NCBI RefSeq assembly: GCF_014199305.1
Contig: NZ_JACIJK010000013.1
Location: 38,258-102,257 of the forward strand
Source of the DNA: Sphingomonas aerophila
GTDB lineage: Bacteria; Pseudomonadota; Alphaproteobacteria; Sphingomonadales; Sphingomonadaceae
Direction of reading: 5' to 3'
Length of the DNA: 64,000 bases
The number at the start of each line of letters is the position of its first letter. The stretch's first letter is position 1. Made by a program: the position numbers and the translations under genes. The notes under the pieces are model-generated. The model worked only from the letters and a program-made list of their open reading frames with translations, did no database searches and was not told where the DNA came from. Shown here piece by piece: positions 41,214 to 49,994 of the stretch.

Positions 41214-42767
41214 TTATTGCAGCCCCCCGCCCAGCGACCGGTAGAGCTCCACCAGGTTGGACGCCCGGGTCAGCCGCGTGGTCACCAACTGCTGCTGCGC
41301 GGCGTAAGCGGTCCGCTGCGCATCCAGGGTGTTGAGGAACGACTCTACCCCCACCCGGTACCGTGCCTCGGACAGGCGTGATGCCACGGTTGCGGAGTTG
41401 GCCCGCGCCGCCTGCGCGCTCACCTGCCGATCGATCGTGCCCCGCTGCGCCAGTGCATCGGCCACCTCACGGAAGGCGACCTGGATGGTTCGGTCATAGG
41501 TTGCGAGCGCACCCTGGCGCTGTGCTTCGGCCAGCCGGATGTTCGCGTTGATCCGGCCACCGTCGAACAAGGGTGCCGTGATCGACGGCGCCCCCGTGTA
41601 GGTGAAGCTGCCGCCGCCAAACAGGCCGGACAGCGCGGTGCTGATCGTCCCCACCGCCGCGGTCAGCGAGATGGTCGGGAACCGCGCGGCCCGCGCCGCG
41701 CCGATATTGGCGTGCTGTGCGATCAGCTGATGTTCGGCGCTCAGCACGTCCGGGCGCCGCAGCAACACCTCGGACGACAGCCCCGCAGGCAGAGACGCGA
41801 TCGTCGCGCCCTCCCCTGTGCCGAGGCCCGCCGGCAGTTGCGCCGGCTGGACCGGCGCACCGACCAACAGGTCGAGCGCGTTTTTGTCCTGCGCAGTCCG
41901 GGCTTCCAGCGCGGCGATGTCATTCAGCGCCGCCTGATAGTTGGTGTCAGCCTGGCGCGCTTCCAGCTCCGACGCGACGCCGATGCGGAATTGTGCCTGG
42001 GTCAGCTTCAGCGTTTGTTCGAACGCGCCCAGCGTGGAGCGCGAGAGGGCGAGTTGGTCCTGGTCGGCCGCGAGTTGCAGCCACGCCGTGGCGATCTCCG
42101 CGATCAGGCTGATCCGGGTCGAACGCTGCGCCTCCTCCGTCGCGAAATACTGCTCCAGCGCCGAACGGCTCAGGTTGCGTACCCGGCCGAACAGGTCGAG
42201 TTCGAAGTTGGAGAAGCCGGCGTTGACGGAGTAGAATTCGAGGTTGCTTGCCCCGGTGCCAACGCCAGCTCCGCTGCCGACGCCGGTTCCACCACCGGTA
42301 CCGACTCCCGTGCCGCCGCCGGTTCCGGTGCCAACGCCGGTGCCGCTACCCCCCGTGCCGCCCGCTCCGGAACCGACCCCTGTTGCGCCACCCGCCGTCG
42401 CGCCGCTCGCCCCGAACGCGTTGTTGGTGTAGGTCGCGGAGCCGGTCAGCCCCGTGGTGGGCACCTGTGCGGCGCGCTGGATCCGGTAACGCTCGCGCGC
42501 CTGGAGCACGTTGGCGGCCGCCAGCCGCAGGTCGCGGTTGTTGTCCAGCCCTGCCGCGATCACCTCACGCAGCCGCGCATCGGTGAAGAAGTCGCGCCAG
42601 CCGATGCGGGTCACGTCCGCCGCGTCGGTGGCGGCGGCGGGATAGATCCCGCCCTGCGGCAGGTCGGCCGGAACCGCGCCTGCCGAGCGGATGTACTTGG
42701 GGGCCATGTTGCAGCCCGCCAGCATGGTCGCGCCCGCCAGCGCGACCAGGGTCATTGAACGCGTCAT
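41214..42767 (-). CDS. RND efflux outer-membrane lipoprotein (OprM/NodT family)
   Basis: 517 aa; the ATG at 42767 gives a lipoprotein signal with lipobox LAGC (Cys19). TolC-fold outer-membrane factor with two repeats of helices and strands: WRDFFTDARLREVIAAGLDNNRDLRLAAANV, then FELDLFGRVRNLSRSALEQYF, RRPDVLSAEHQLIAQHANIGAARAARFP-type second repeat, and APLFDGGRINANIRLAEAQ. Residues about 117-175, between the first two strands of the barrel, are an unusual Gly/Thr/Val/Ser/Ala repeat. The gene follows the pump gene by four bases and completes the tripartite system. Confidence 0.88.
   Translation of the reverse strand: MTRSMTLVALAGATMLAGCNMAPKYIRSAGAVPADLPQGGIYPAAATDAADVTRIGWRDFFTDARLREVIAAGLDNNRDLRLAAANVLQARERYRIQRAAQVPTTGLTGSATYTNNAFGASGATAGGATGVGSGAGGTGGSGTGVGTGTGGGTGVGTGGGTGVGSGAGVGTGASNLEFYSVNAGFSNFELDLFGRVRNLSRSALEQYFATEEAQRSTRISLIAEIATAWLQLAADQDQLALSRSTLGAFEQTLKLTQAQFRIGVASELEARQADTNYQAALNDIAALEARTAQDKNALDLLVGAPVQPAQLPAGLGTGEGATIASLPAGLSSEVLLRRPDVLSAEHQLIAQHANIGAARAARFPTISLTAAVGTISTALSGLFGGGSFTYTGAPSITAPLFDGGRINANIRLAEAQRQGALATYDRTIQVAFREVADALAQRGTIDRQVSAQAARANSATVASRLSEARYRVGVESFLNTLDAQRTAYAAQQQLVTTRLTRASNLVELYRSLGGGLQ
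42250..42410 (-). repeat. Gly-rich coding repeat in the efflux outer-membrane protein
   Basis: Degenerate tandem repeat coding GTGVGTGTGGGTGVG-like units (residues about 120-173). The unit is 6-12 bases (GGNACNGGN, GGNGTNGGN). It lies at the position of the first surface loop of TolC-fold proteins. Confidence 0.75.
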
Positions 42768-42771
42768 CACT

Positions 42772-45700
42772 TCAGGCTCCCTGCGGCGCAACGCGCCCGT
42801 CCTGTTCGTCCGCATGGGGCGGATGGCCGTGGGGCTCGTCGGACGCAGCCGGATCGGCCTTGCCCCCCTGACCCAACAGGCGAAGCACCACCACAAAGAA
42901 CATCGGCACAAAGAAGATCGCGAGCACCGTGGCGGACAACATGCCGCCCACCACCGCGCGCCCGATCGCGTTCTGGCCACCAGCGCCTGCCCCGTTGGCG
43001 ATCGCCAGCGGGAACACGCCGAAGATGAAGGCCAGACTGGTCATCAGGATCGGTCGAAGCCGCAGTTTCGCCGCCTCGACGGCCGCGTCAAAGGACGACA
43101 GGCCGTCGCGCATCTTCTCCTCGGCGAACTCCACGATCAGGATGGCGTTCTTCGCCGACACGCCGATCGTGGTGATCAGACCGACCTGCAGGTAGATGTC
43201 GTTGTTCAACCCCGTCAGGCTCGCGGCCAGCAGAGCGCCGACGATGCCCAGCGGCACCACCAGCATCACGGCCACCGGCACCGACCAGCTTTCGTACAAA
43301 GCCGCGAGGCAGAGGAACACGATCAACAACGACAGTCCGTACAGGGCGGGAGCCTGGCCGCCGGACAGCTGTTCCTCATAGCTGAGGCCCGTCCAGTCGA
43401 GGCGAGTGCCAGGGGGCAGTTGCTTCTGCATGTCCTCCATCGCCTTCATCGCAGCGCCCGACGCGACGCCCGGCGCCGGCTGGCCCAGGATCTCCATCGA
43501 GGGCTGACCATTGTAGCGGGTCAACTGCATCGGCCCCTGCCGCCACGTCATGTCCGAAAAGGCCGTGAACGGCGCCATCGTCCCACTCGCGCCACGCACG
43601 AACAGGCTGGCAATGTCCTCGGGCCGCTGTCGATACTGCTCGTCGGCCTGGATGTAGACGCGCTTCACGCGGCCACGGTCGATAAAGTCGTTGACATATG
43701 AACCACCCCACGCCGTTGAGATGGTGCTGTTCACCTGCGACAGGTCCAGGCCAAGCGCGCGCGCCTTGTCCTGGTCGACATTGACCTTCAACTGCGGCGC
43801 GTCGTCCAGCGCGTTCGGGCGCACGCCCACCAACGACTTGTTCTGCGACGCCATGCCGAGCAGCTGGTTGCGCGCGGCAAGCAGCTTTTCATGGCCGATC
43901 CCAGCTTCGTCCACCAATTGGAGGTCGAACCCGGTGGCATTGCCCAGTTCCTGCACGGCAGGCGGGATAACCGCGAAGATCAGGCCGTCATTATACTGCG
44001 AGAACACGCCCATGGCCCGCCCGATGATCGTCTGCGCCTTGTTCTCGGCGCCCGGTCGATCCTTCCACTCCTTCATCGGCATGAACGCGATGCCGCTGTT
44101 CTGACCGGTGCCCGCGAAGCTGAACCCGTTCACAGTGTAAACGCCCCGGATCGCATCCTTCGCATCAGCAAGGAAATGGTCGCGGACCAGGTCCAGGCCC
44201 TTTTGCGTACGCGCGGTGGTTGAGCCTGCCGGCCCCTGCACCAGCGCGATCATCACGCCCTGGTCCTCGTCCGGCAGGAAGCCCGTCGGCAGGCGCATGA
44301 ACAGGAAGGTCATGCCAGCGACAATCAGGGCATAGGCGATCAGCGACCGGCCCCAACGCCGGGCAGTGAAGCGCACGCCCCTTTCATACTTGTCGCGACC
44401 ACGATCGAAATTGTGGTTGAACCAGCGGAAGAAGCGCTTGAGCGGCCCGTTGCCCTCCGTCTTGTTGGGATCGTGCGGCTTCAGGATGGTTGCGCACAGC
44501 GCCGGCGTCAGCACCAGGGCGACCGCGATGGACAACACCATTGCCGACACGATCGTGATGGAGAACTGCCGGTAGATGACGCCAGTAGACCCGCCGAAGA
44601 ACGCCATGGGCAGGAACACTGCCGACAGCACCAGCGCGATGCCGATCAGCGCGCCCGTGATCTCTTCCATGGAACGACGCGCCGCCTCCTTGGGGCTCAT
44701 CCCCTCGGTGGTGATCAGTCGTTCCACGTTTTCGACGACGACGATGGCGTCGTCGACCAGCAGACCAATGGCCAGCACCATACCGAACAGCGTCAGTGTG
44801 TTGATCGAGTAGCCGAATGCCGCGAGCACGGCGAACGTGCCCGTCAACACCACCGGCACCGCGATCGTCGGGATCAGCGTCGCCCGGAAGTTCTGAAGGA
44901 ACAGGAACATCACGAGGAAGACGAGAACCACTGCCTCGACCAGTGTTTCGATGACCTGCTCGATCGACAACCGCACGAACGGCGACGTGTCATACGGGAA
45001 GATCACCTTCACGTCGGGCGGGAATGTTTCAGCAAGCGCGGTGACACGCTCCTTGACAGCGACCACCGTGTTCAGCGCGTTGGCGCCCGGGGCCAGCTTC
45101 ACCGCGATGCCGGACGCGGGCTTGCCGTTCCATTGTGCGGTGAAGGCGTAATTCTCGGCACCGATCGCGACGCGGGCAACGTCGCCCAGCCGCACCACGG
45201 AACCGTCCACGTTGCTCTTTAGGCGAATCTGCGCGAACTGCTCGGGCGAGGTGAGACGCGACGACACCGACACGGTGGCGTTCAGCATCTGCTCCTTGGG
45301 AGCGGGCTGCGCACCGATCTGGCCGGCCGAAACCTGCGCGTTCTGCGCGGTCACAGCTGATGTCACATCGGCCATCGTCAGGTTGAAGCTGTTGAGCTTC
45401 AGCGGATCGACCCAGATACGCATCGCATATTGCGACCCGAACAGCTGTGTGTCGCCGACGCCCGTGACGCGGGACAGCGGATCCTGGATCTTGGACGCGA
45501 CGATGTCGGCCAGATCGTCCGCGTCATGCGAACCGTTCTCCGAGTACAGGCCCACGAACAACAGAATGTTCTGCGTGGACTTCGCGACCAGGATGCCCTG
45601 GCGCTGCACTTCCTGCGGCAGCAGCGGCGTCGCGGCCTGCAGCTTGTTCTGCACCTGCACCTGGGCGATGTCAGGGTTGGTACCCTGCTCGAAAGTCACG

Positions 45701-45972
45701 GTGATGGTGACGGTGCCCGCCGACGATGACGAGGACGAGAAGTAGCGAAGGTGGTCAATGCCCTTCAGCTGCTGCTCGATGATCTGGGTGGTGGTTCGCT
45801 CCAGCGTCTCGGCATCGGCGCCCGGATAGGTCGCGGTGATCGCGACCGCGGGCGGCGCGATGGCCGGGAACTGCGCGACTGGAAGCGACCGCACGGCGAG
45901 AATGCCGGCGATCATCACCATGACGGCCAGCACCCAGGCAAAGATCGGGCGCTCGATGAAATAGCGGGACAT
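42772..45972 (-). CDS. RND multidrug efflux pump, inner-membrane subunit (HAE1 family)
   Basis: 1066-aa AcrB/MexB-like proton antiporter. N-terminus FIERPIFAWVLAVMVMIAGILAV, porter-domain motifs (ITATYPGADAETLE, FEQGTNPDIAQVQVQNKL), proton-relay Asp pair in GLLVDDAIVVVENVER, the second-half segment NAILIVEFAEEKMRDG and RPILMTSLAFIFGVFPLAI. Length is normal for the family. It is the second gene of the adaptor-pump-outer-membrane operon, ten bases after the adaptor gene. Substrates cannot be read from sequence; HAE1 pumps export hydrophobic and amphiphilic compounds. Confidence 0.93.
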   Translation of the reverse strand: MSRYFIERPIFAWVLAVMVMIAGILAVRSLPVAQFPAIAPPAVAITATYPGADAETLERTTTQIIEQQLKGIDHLRYFSSSSSSAGTVTITVTFEQGTNPDIAQVQVQNKLQAATPLLPQEVQRQGILVAKSTQNILLFVGLYSENGSHDADDLADIVASKIQDPLSRVTGVGDTQLFGSQYAMRIWVDPLKLNSFNLTMADVTSAVTAQNAQVSAGQIGAQPAPKEQMLNATVSVSSRLTSPEQFAQIRLKSNVDGSVVRLGDVARVAIGAENYAFTAQWNGKPASGIAVKLAPGANALNTVVAVKERVTALAETFPPDVKVIFPYDTSPFVRLSIEQVIETLVEAVVLVFLVMFLFLQNFRATLIPTIAVPVVLTGTFAVLAAFGYSINTLTLFGMVLAIGLLVDDAIVVVENVERLITTEGMSPKEAARRSMEEITGALIGIALVLSAVFLPMAFFGGSTGVIYRQFSITIVSAMVLSIAVALVLTPALCATILKPHDPNKTEGNGPLKRFFRWFNHNFDRGRDKYERGVRFTARRWGRSLIAYALIVAGMTFLFMRLPTGFLPDEDQGVMIALVQGPAGSTTARTQKGLDLVRDHFLADAKDAIRGVYTVNGFSFAGTGQNSGIAFMPMKEWKDRPGAENKAQTIIGRAMGVFSQYNDGLIFAVIPPAVQELGNATGFDLQLVDEAGIGHEKLLAARNQLLGMASQNKSLVGVRPNALDDAPQLKVNVDQDKARALGLDLSQVNSTISTAWGGSYVNDFIDRGRVKRVYIQADEQYRQRPEDIASLFVRGASGTMAPFTAFSDMTWRQGPMQLTRYNGQPSMEILGQPAPGVASGAAMKAMEDMQKQLPPGTRLDWTGLSYEEQLSGGQAPALYGLSLLIVFLCLAALYESWSVPVAVMLVVPLGIVGALLAASLTGLNNDIYLQVGLITTIGVSAKNAILIVEFAEEKMRDGLSSFDAAVEAAKLRLRPILMTSLAFIFGVFPLAIANGAGAGGQNAIGRAVVGGMLSATVLAIFFVPMFFVVVLRLLGQGGKADPAASDEPHGHPPHADEQDGRVAPQGA

Positions 45973-45981
45973 GAAAAAGTC

Positions 45982-47160
45982 CTATCGCGCCTGGGCCGGG
46001 GCAGCGCCCGCGGCAGGCTTGTCGGAAAATGGCTTCGGCGTCACCGGCATGCCCGGACGCAGCATCATGGCGCCTTCCACGATCACACGGTCGCCCGGCT
46101 TCAATCCGGTCGTCACGATCCAGTTGTCACCCTGGGTGCGCGATGTCGTGATGGGGCGCACCTCCACCTTGTTACCCGCGCCAACGACCATCACGGTCGG
46201 GTTGCCACGCTCGTCACGGCCAACCGCGCGCTGGGGCACCAGCATCGCGTTCGCCTGGACGCCTTCGGGCAACTCGGCCCGAACGAACATGCCCGGCAGC
46301 AGCAGCCCCTTTGGATTGGGGATCAGCGCCCGGATCGTCTGGCTTCCGGTGGTCGGATCGACGGTCACGTCGGCAAAGCGCAGCGTACCCTCGATCGGGT
46401 AAAGATTGCCCGTTTCCAGCCGCACACGCACCCGTGCCGCACCATCGCGGGAGATCTTGCCCGACATGATCTGCTCACGCAGACGCAGCAGGTCGGCGCT
46501 CGACTGCTGAATGTCGACATAGATTGGGTCGAGCCGCTGGATGGTGGTCAGCGGGTTGGTCTGCTGGTTGGTGACCAGCGCACCCGTGGTGACCAGCGAT
46601 CGCCCGATGCGGCCAGTAATCGGCGCGCGCACCGTGGTGCGGGCAAGGTCGATCTGCGCGGAACGAAGAGCGGCCTGCTGTGCGGCGACATCAGCGCGCG
46701 CCTGCGCGGCGCTGCCCTGCGCATTTTCGAACTCCTGGCGAGCGATGGCGTTGATCTTGACCAGTTCGCCATAGCGCCGTGCCAGCGCACCCGAGGACGC
46801 GATGGTTGACTGCGCCCGCGCTAAAGCCGCCCGTGCGCTTGCCACCTGCGCCTCGTACGGGGCCGCATCGATGCGATAAAGCGGCTGGCCCGCACGGACC
46901 ATGTCGCCTTCCACGAACGATCGCGCACGGATCAGGCCATTGACCTGCGGGCGCACATCGGACGTTTCAAAGGGCGCGGTGCGGCCCGGCAACGTGGTGG
47001 TCAGTGACACCGGGGTTTGCTGAACGACAACAAAGCTCACGGGTGGTGGAGGCGGCGCTGCTTGGCCGCCAGGGCCGCCCTGGCCACCCTGGCCGCCGTT
47101 GCTGCCGCAACCGCCGAGCGCGAGAAGTAGCGCGGCGGCGGTGAGACGCGTTCTGGTCAT
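45982..47160 (-). CDS. RND efflux periplasmic adaptor lipoprotein
   Basis: 392 aa from ATG 47160, giving lipobox LGGC (a longer frame would remove it). After the lipid anchor comes a flexible Gly/Pro tract (GGQGGQGGPGGQAAPPPPP), then the adaptor domains: VRPQVNGLIRARSFVEGDMV (lipoyl), a coiled-coil hairpin (about 95-160), VRAPITGRIGRSLV, beta-barrel (DPTTGSQTIRALIPNPKGLLLPGMFVRAEL) and membrane-proximal end. First gene of the minus-strand efflux operon; the 26-bp palindrome lies 21 bases upstream of its start. Confidence 0.9.
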   Translation of the reverse strand: MTRTRLTAAALLLALGGCGSNGGQGGQGGPGGQAAPPPPPVSFVVVQQTPVSLTTTLPGRTAPFETSDVRPQVNGLIRARSFVEGDMVRAGQPLYRIDAAPYEAQVASARAALARAQSTIASSGALARRYGELVKINAIARQEFENAQGSAAQARADVAAQQAALRSAQIDLARTTVRAPITGRIGRSLVTTGALVTNQQTNPLTTIQRLDPIYVDIQQSSADLLRLREQIMSGKISRDGAARVRVRLETGNLYPIEGTLRFADVTVDPTTGSQTIRALIPNPKGLLLPGMFVRAELPEGVQANAMLVPQRAVGRDERGNPTVMVVGAGNKVEVRPITTSRTQGDNWIVTTGLKPGDRVIVEGAMMLRPGMPVTPKPFSDKPAAGAAPAQAR

Positions 47161-47180
47161 GCTTGATTCCGTGAGCTGAA

Positions 47181-47206
47181 AATGTGAGTGAGCACTCACT
47201 CACATT
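47181..47206. promoter_or_regulatory. 26-bp palindromic operator of the efflux operon
   Basis: AATGTGAGTGAGC and ACTCACTCACATT: each half matches the reverse complement of the other at 12 of 13 positions. It sits in the divergent region between the adaptor gene and the TetR gene; the GTGAGTGAGCACTCAC core is the type bound by TetR repressors of RND pumps. Confidence 0.8.
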
Positions 47207-47260
47207 GGCGACTACTTCTGTACCGTTCGGTCGTCAAGCGTTGTGAGCCAAGGAGATGGA

Positions 47261-47896
47261 ATGGCCGCCGCGCCCCCGACCTGCATTGACGTACCCAGCA
47301 AGGCTGCGCTGCGTCGTCGCAAGGTAACAGACACAGCACGCAAGTTGTTCGTGGAACAAGGTTTTCACGCGACCGGCATGGCGCAGATTGCCAAGGAGTC
47401 CGGCATCGCCGTTGGCCAGATCTATCGCGATTTTTCCTCCAAGGAGGACGTCGTTGCCGCCCTTGTGGAGGCAGATTGCAACCGGCTGATGATGTATGAA
47501 ACGCTGGATGCTGCGATCCGGGCGGACGACGCCGCGTCTGCGCGCGCGTGGCTGCACGAGTTTGTTGAGCCCAGCGACCAGCCCGACGACGCCCGCCTTT
47601 TCGCCGAGATCCTGGCCGAATCGACGCGGAGCACCCGGATCGCAGCGATCTTTCGTTCCCTGCAGGAAGAGCTGCGCCGCCGCATTCTCGCCGCCTTGCG
47701 CCTGTTTGCGCCTGCCGAGGCACACGCAGCCCGCCGTGCCATGGCGGCCGAACTGATCATGACCTTGTCGGTAGGCGTCTTTCACCAGCAACTGATGCGA
47801 CCCGACGCCGATCTGGCGGGTGTGGTTCGCGGCGCGCAGGCGGTGGTGGATCGCGAATTGGCAACGTTGAGGCGGGACCCCGAAGAGCGCGCCTGA
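47261..47896 (+). CDS. TetR-family repressor of the RND efflux operon
   Basis: 211 aa from ATG 47261 (AAGGAG five bases upstream; an earlier GTG lacks such a site). Helix-turn-helix in ARKLFVEQGFHATGMAQIAKESGIAVGQIYRDFSSKEDVV, followed by a helical ligand domain without recognisable specificity. Divergent from the efflux operon with the near-perfect palindrome between them, so it almost certainly represses both, with pump substrates as likely inducers. Confidence 0.88.
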   Translation: MAAAPPTCIDVPSKAALRRRKVTDTARKLFVEQGFHATGMAQIAKESGIAVGQIYRDFSSKEDVVAALVEADCNRLMMYETLDAAIRADDAASARAWLHEFVEPSDQPDDARLFAEILAESTRSTRIAAIFRSLQEELRRRILAALRLFAPAEAHAARRAMAAELIMTLSVGVFHQQLMRPDADLAGVVRGAQAVVDRELATLRRDPEERA

Positions 47897-47935
47897 GCTC
47901 CGGGTCGTTCTGGTGCGTCCCGTTTGTCGCATTGA

Positions 47936-48376
47936 ATGACAGCGGGGCGACGAAGCGGTAAGGCCGTTCCCGTGCAGTTGACCCGTTCCGCCCTGACCCG
48001 GTGCCGACTGCTGGCCGTTGCCATCCTGTTCGGCGCATTGTTGCTGCGGCTGGCAGTTCCTGCGGGGTTCATGCCCGTTCTGGAGGATGGCGGCCCAACC
48101 CTGACGATCTGCCCGGGATGGAGTAGCGATACGACCGCCACAGCCCGTCCCGGCATGGCGACGATGAACCATCACCGGGACGACGCGCCTCAACCGCCGG
48201 GCGGTTGCGCCTTCGCTGATCTGGCGCTGGCCATGGTCGCGCCTCCGGAGCTTTTGCAACCAGGTGCGGTCATCGCCTGGCCGGGCATCATGTCCGCAGG
48301 CAAGCCCCCGACACCTTCTGCAGCCTCGATCGGTCATCTAAGGCCACCGTTGCGAGGGCCACCTCCGCTCGCCTGA
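47936..48376 (+). CDS. DUF2946-like small exported or membrane protein
   Basis: 146 aa. One N-terminal membrane segment (LLAVAILFGALLLRLAVPAGFMP) with the RxxVPAGFMP signature I associate with DUF2946, then a Cys/His-containing region (LTICPGW, NHHRDD, GGCAFADLA) and a Pro-rich end. Such proteins often accompany TonB receptors and PepSY proteins and are suspected to handle metals. The gene lies 104 bp upstream of the PepSY gene. Confidence 0.6.
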   Translation: MTAGRRSGKAVPVQLTRSALTRCRLLAVAILFGALLLRLAVPAGFMPVLEDGGPTLTICPGWSSDTTATARPGMATMNHHRDDAPQPPGGCAFADLALAMVAPPELLQPGAVIAWPGIMSAGKPPTPSAASIGHLRPPLRGPPPLA

Positions 48377-48480
48377 CCGGCTGTGCGCTCGACCGCCTCA
48401 GCCTTTTGCAACTCCGGACGCCCCGCGCCCTCCCCGCCCGCGCTTGATTCGCGTGGCCCCGTCTTCCTGGGAGAAGACCC

Positions 48481-49857
48481 TTGACCAGTTCACCGGGCGC
48501 TACCGCGTCCGACCCGGCGTTCCGACCGCCGGCCCCGGCCGATCCGGGCCTGTATCGCACGCTGTGGCGCTGGCACTTCTACGCCGGGCTGTTTGTGTTG
48601 CCCTTCATCCTCGCCCTGTCGGTGACGGGATCGATCTACTTGTTCAAGCCGCAGATCGACCGTTGGGAGGAACGGGCTTTTCAAAATCTGCCGACGGCCG
48701 GCGCGATGTCCGCCGACCAACAACTCGCGGCGGTAATGGCGACAGAATCCGGCGCACGTTTCGACGCCTATCGCCTGCCCGAACGGGCCGGCGACGCGGC
48801 CATGGTACAGGTCACGCGGCCGGACGGGGCAACACGCCAGGTGTTTGTCGCGCCGGCAGGATCAGTGCTAGGCACGCTCGATCCGGCAACGCGGCTGTCG
48901 GACACGGTGTCGCGGATCCACGGGTCGCTGCTGCTTGGCCGCTGGGGGGATTGGCTGGTCGAACTTGCGGCCAGTTGGACCATCGTTCTGCTACTGAGCG
49001 GGCTATACCTGTGGTGGCCGCGACCGTTCCGGGCGGCGGGCACGCTCTGGCCGCGGTTGCGCCTGAGGGGGCGACCGTTGCTGAAGGACCTGCATCGCGT
49101 CACCGGCTTCTGGATCGCCGGGCTGGTCCTGTTAATGCTGGTCAGCGGCCTGCCGTGGGCGGGGGTGTGGGGCACCGCCCTTCGTATCGTTCGCACCGAA
49201 CTTGGCACGCTCCAGGGCACGCAGGACTGGAAAGTGGGCGTGGCCGACCCGCATGCCGGGCATCACGGCGCTATGCAGGCTGCCTCGGCAATGCACCCGT
49301 CCACGACGCAGGGCCTGCCCTTGTCAGCGTTCGTCGCACGGGCACAGGGCGAGCGCATGGCCTTTCCCGTGCTGGTCCTGCCGCCACACGCGCCGCAGCG
49401 CTTCGGCCCGCCAACGGGTGACGTCTGGACGGTTAAGTCCGAGGCGCAGAACCGCCCGCTCGACCGCCAGGTGACCTACAATCCCGCCACTGGCGCGCTG
49501 GTCGGGCGCAAGGACTTTGCGGACCAGCCCGTGGTTGACCGCGTGGTGAATACGGGCGTCGCCTGGCACGAGGGCCAGCTGTTCGGCTGGGCCAACCAGT
49601 TGCTCGGCCTTTTTACCGCGATCGCCTTGATCGCCACCAGCGTCCTGGGCGTGCTGACCTGGCTGCGGCGGCGCCCCGCCGGCGCGCTGGGCGCGCCGCC
49701 GCCGGGCAGTGGCGCTCACCGCCGCGGACTGGTAGTGGCCGTCGTGATCGCCGGCTTGCTGCTGCCGCTGTTCGGGCTTTCCGTGTTGGTGCTGGCGCTG
49801 CTCGACCTGGTGGGGCGGCACCTTCTCGGGCACAGCAAACCCGCGTCGGTGAACTGA
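48481..49857 (+). CDS. PepSY-associated transmembrane protein
   Basis: 458 aa, TTG start after GGGAGAAG. Membrane segments at about 30-52 (FYAGLFVLPFILALSVTGSIYL), 160-180 (ASWTIVLLLSGLYLWWPR), 208-230 (GLVLLMLVSGLPWAGVW), 375-400 and 425-450, with conserved RWHFYAGLF and LLKDLHRVTGFW. Two periplasmic PepSY-like regions lie between. The family is linked to siderophore/metal uptake and flavin-dependent ferric reduction. Coupling to the DUF2946 gene suggests a metal-related periplasmic function; exact role unknown. Confidence 0.8.
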   Translation: MTSSPGATASDPAFRPPAPADPGLYRTLWRWHFYAGLFVLPFILALSVTGSIYLFKPQIDRWEERAFQNLPTAGAMSADQQLAAVMATESGARFDAYRLPERAGDAAMVQVTRPDGATRQVFVAPAGSVLGTLDPATRLSDTVSRIHGSLLLGRWGDWLVELAASWTIVLLLSGLYLWWPRPFRAAGTLWPRLRLRGRPLLKDLHRVTGFWIAGLVLLMLVSGLPWAGVWGTALRIVRTELGTLQGTQDWKVGVADPHAGHHGAMQAASAMHPSTTQGLPLSAFVARAQGERMAFPVLVLPPHAPQRFGPPTGDVWTVKSEAQNRPLDRQVTYNPATGALVGRKDFADQPVVDRVVNTGVAWHEGQLFGWANQLLGLFTAIALIATSVLGVLTWLRRRPAGALGAPPPGSGAHRRGLVVAVVIAGLLLPLFGLSVLVLALLDLVGRHLLGHSKPASVN

Positions 49858-49870
49858 CCCGCGGCCGGCA

Positions 49871-49920
49871 ACTATATGCCAGCTATATGCGAAAGGCTTC
49901 GTTCGATCTCGAATTGCTAC
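49871..49920 (+). promoter_or_regulatory. Conserved element upstream of the porin/kdp cluster (copy 1)
   Basis: Contains CTATATGCCAGCTATATGCG, then GAAAGG, and CGATCTCGAATTGCTAC; a similar arrangement recurs at 58777-58824 just after kdpE. Probably a promoter with a shared regulator site; KdpE is a candidate, unproven. Confidence 0.45.
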
Positions 49921-49994
49921 TCGGCGTGCGCCTAATCGGCTGCGCTTGAAGGCGCACCCGTTCCCGGGCTGCGCCACGCAGTTCGGGGGCGTAC

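Noticed and set aside
42244..42432. Pro/Val/Thr-rich plus-strand frame and an apparent repeat array
   Set aside because: It is the complement of the Gly-rich coding repeat in the outer-membrane efflux gene; not a CRISPR (no uniform repeats or spacers) and not a separate gene.
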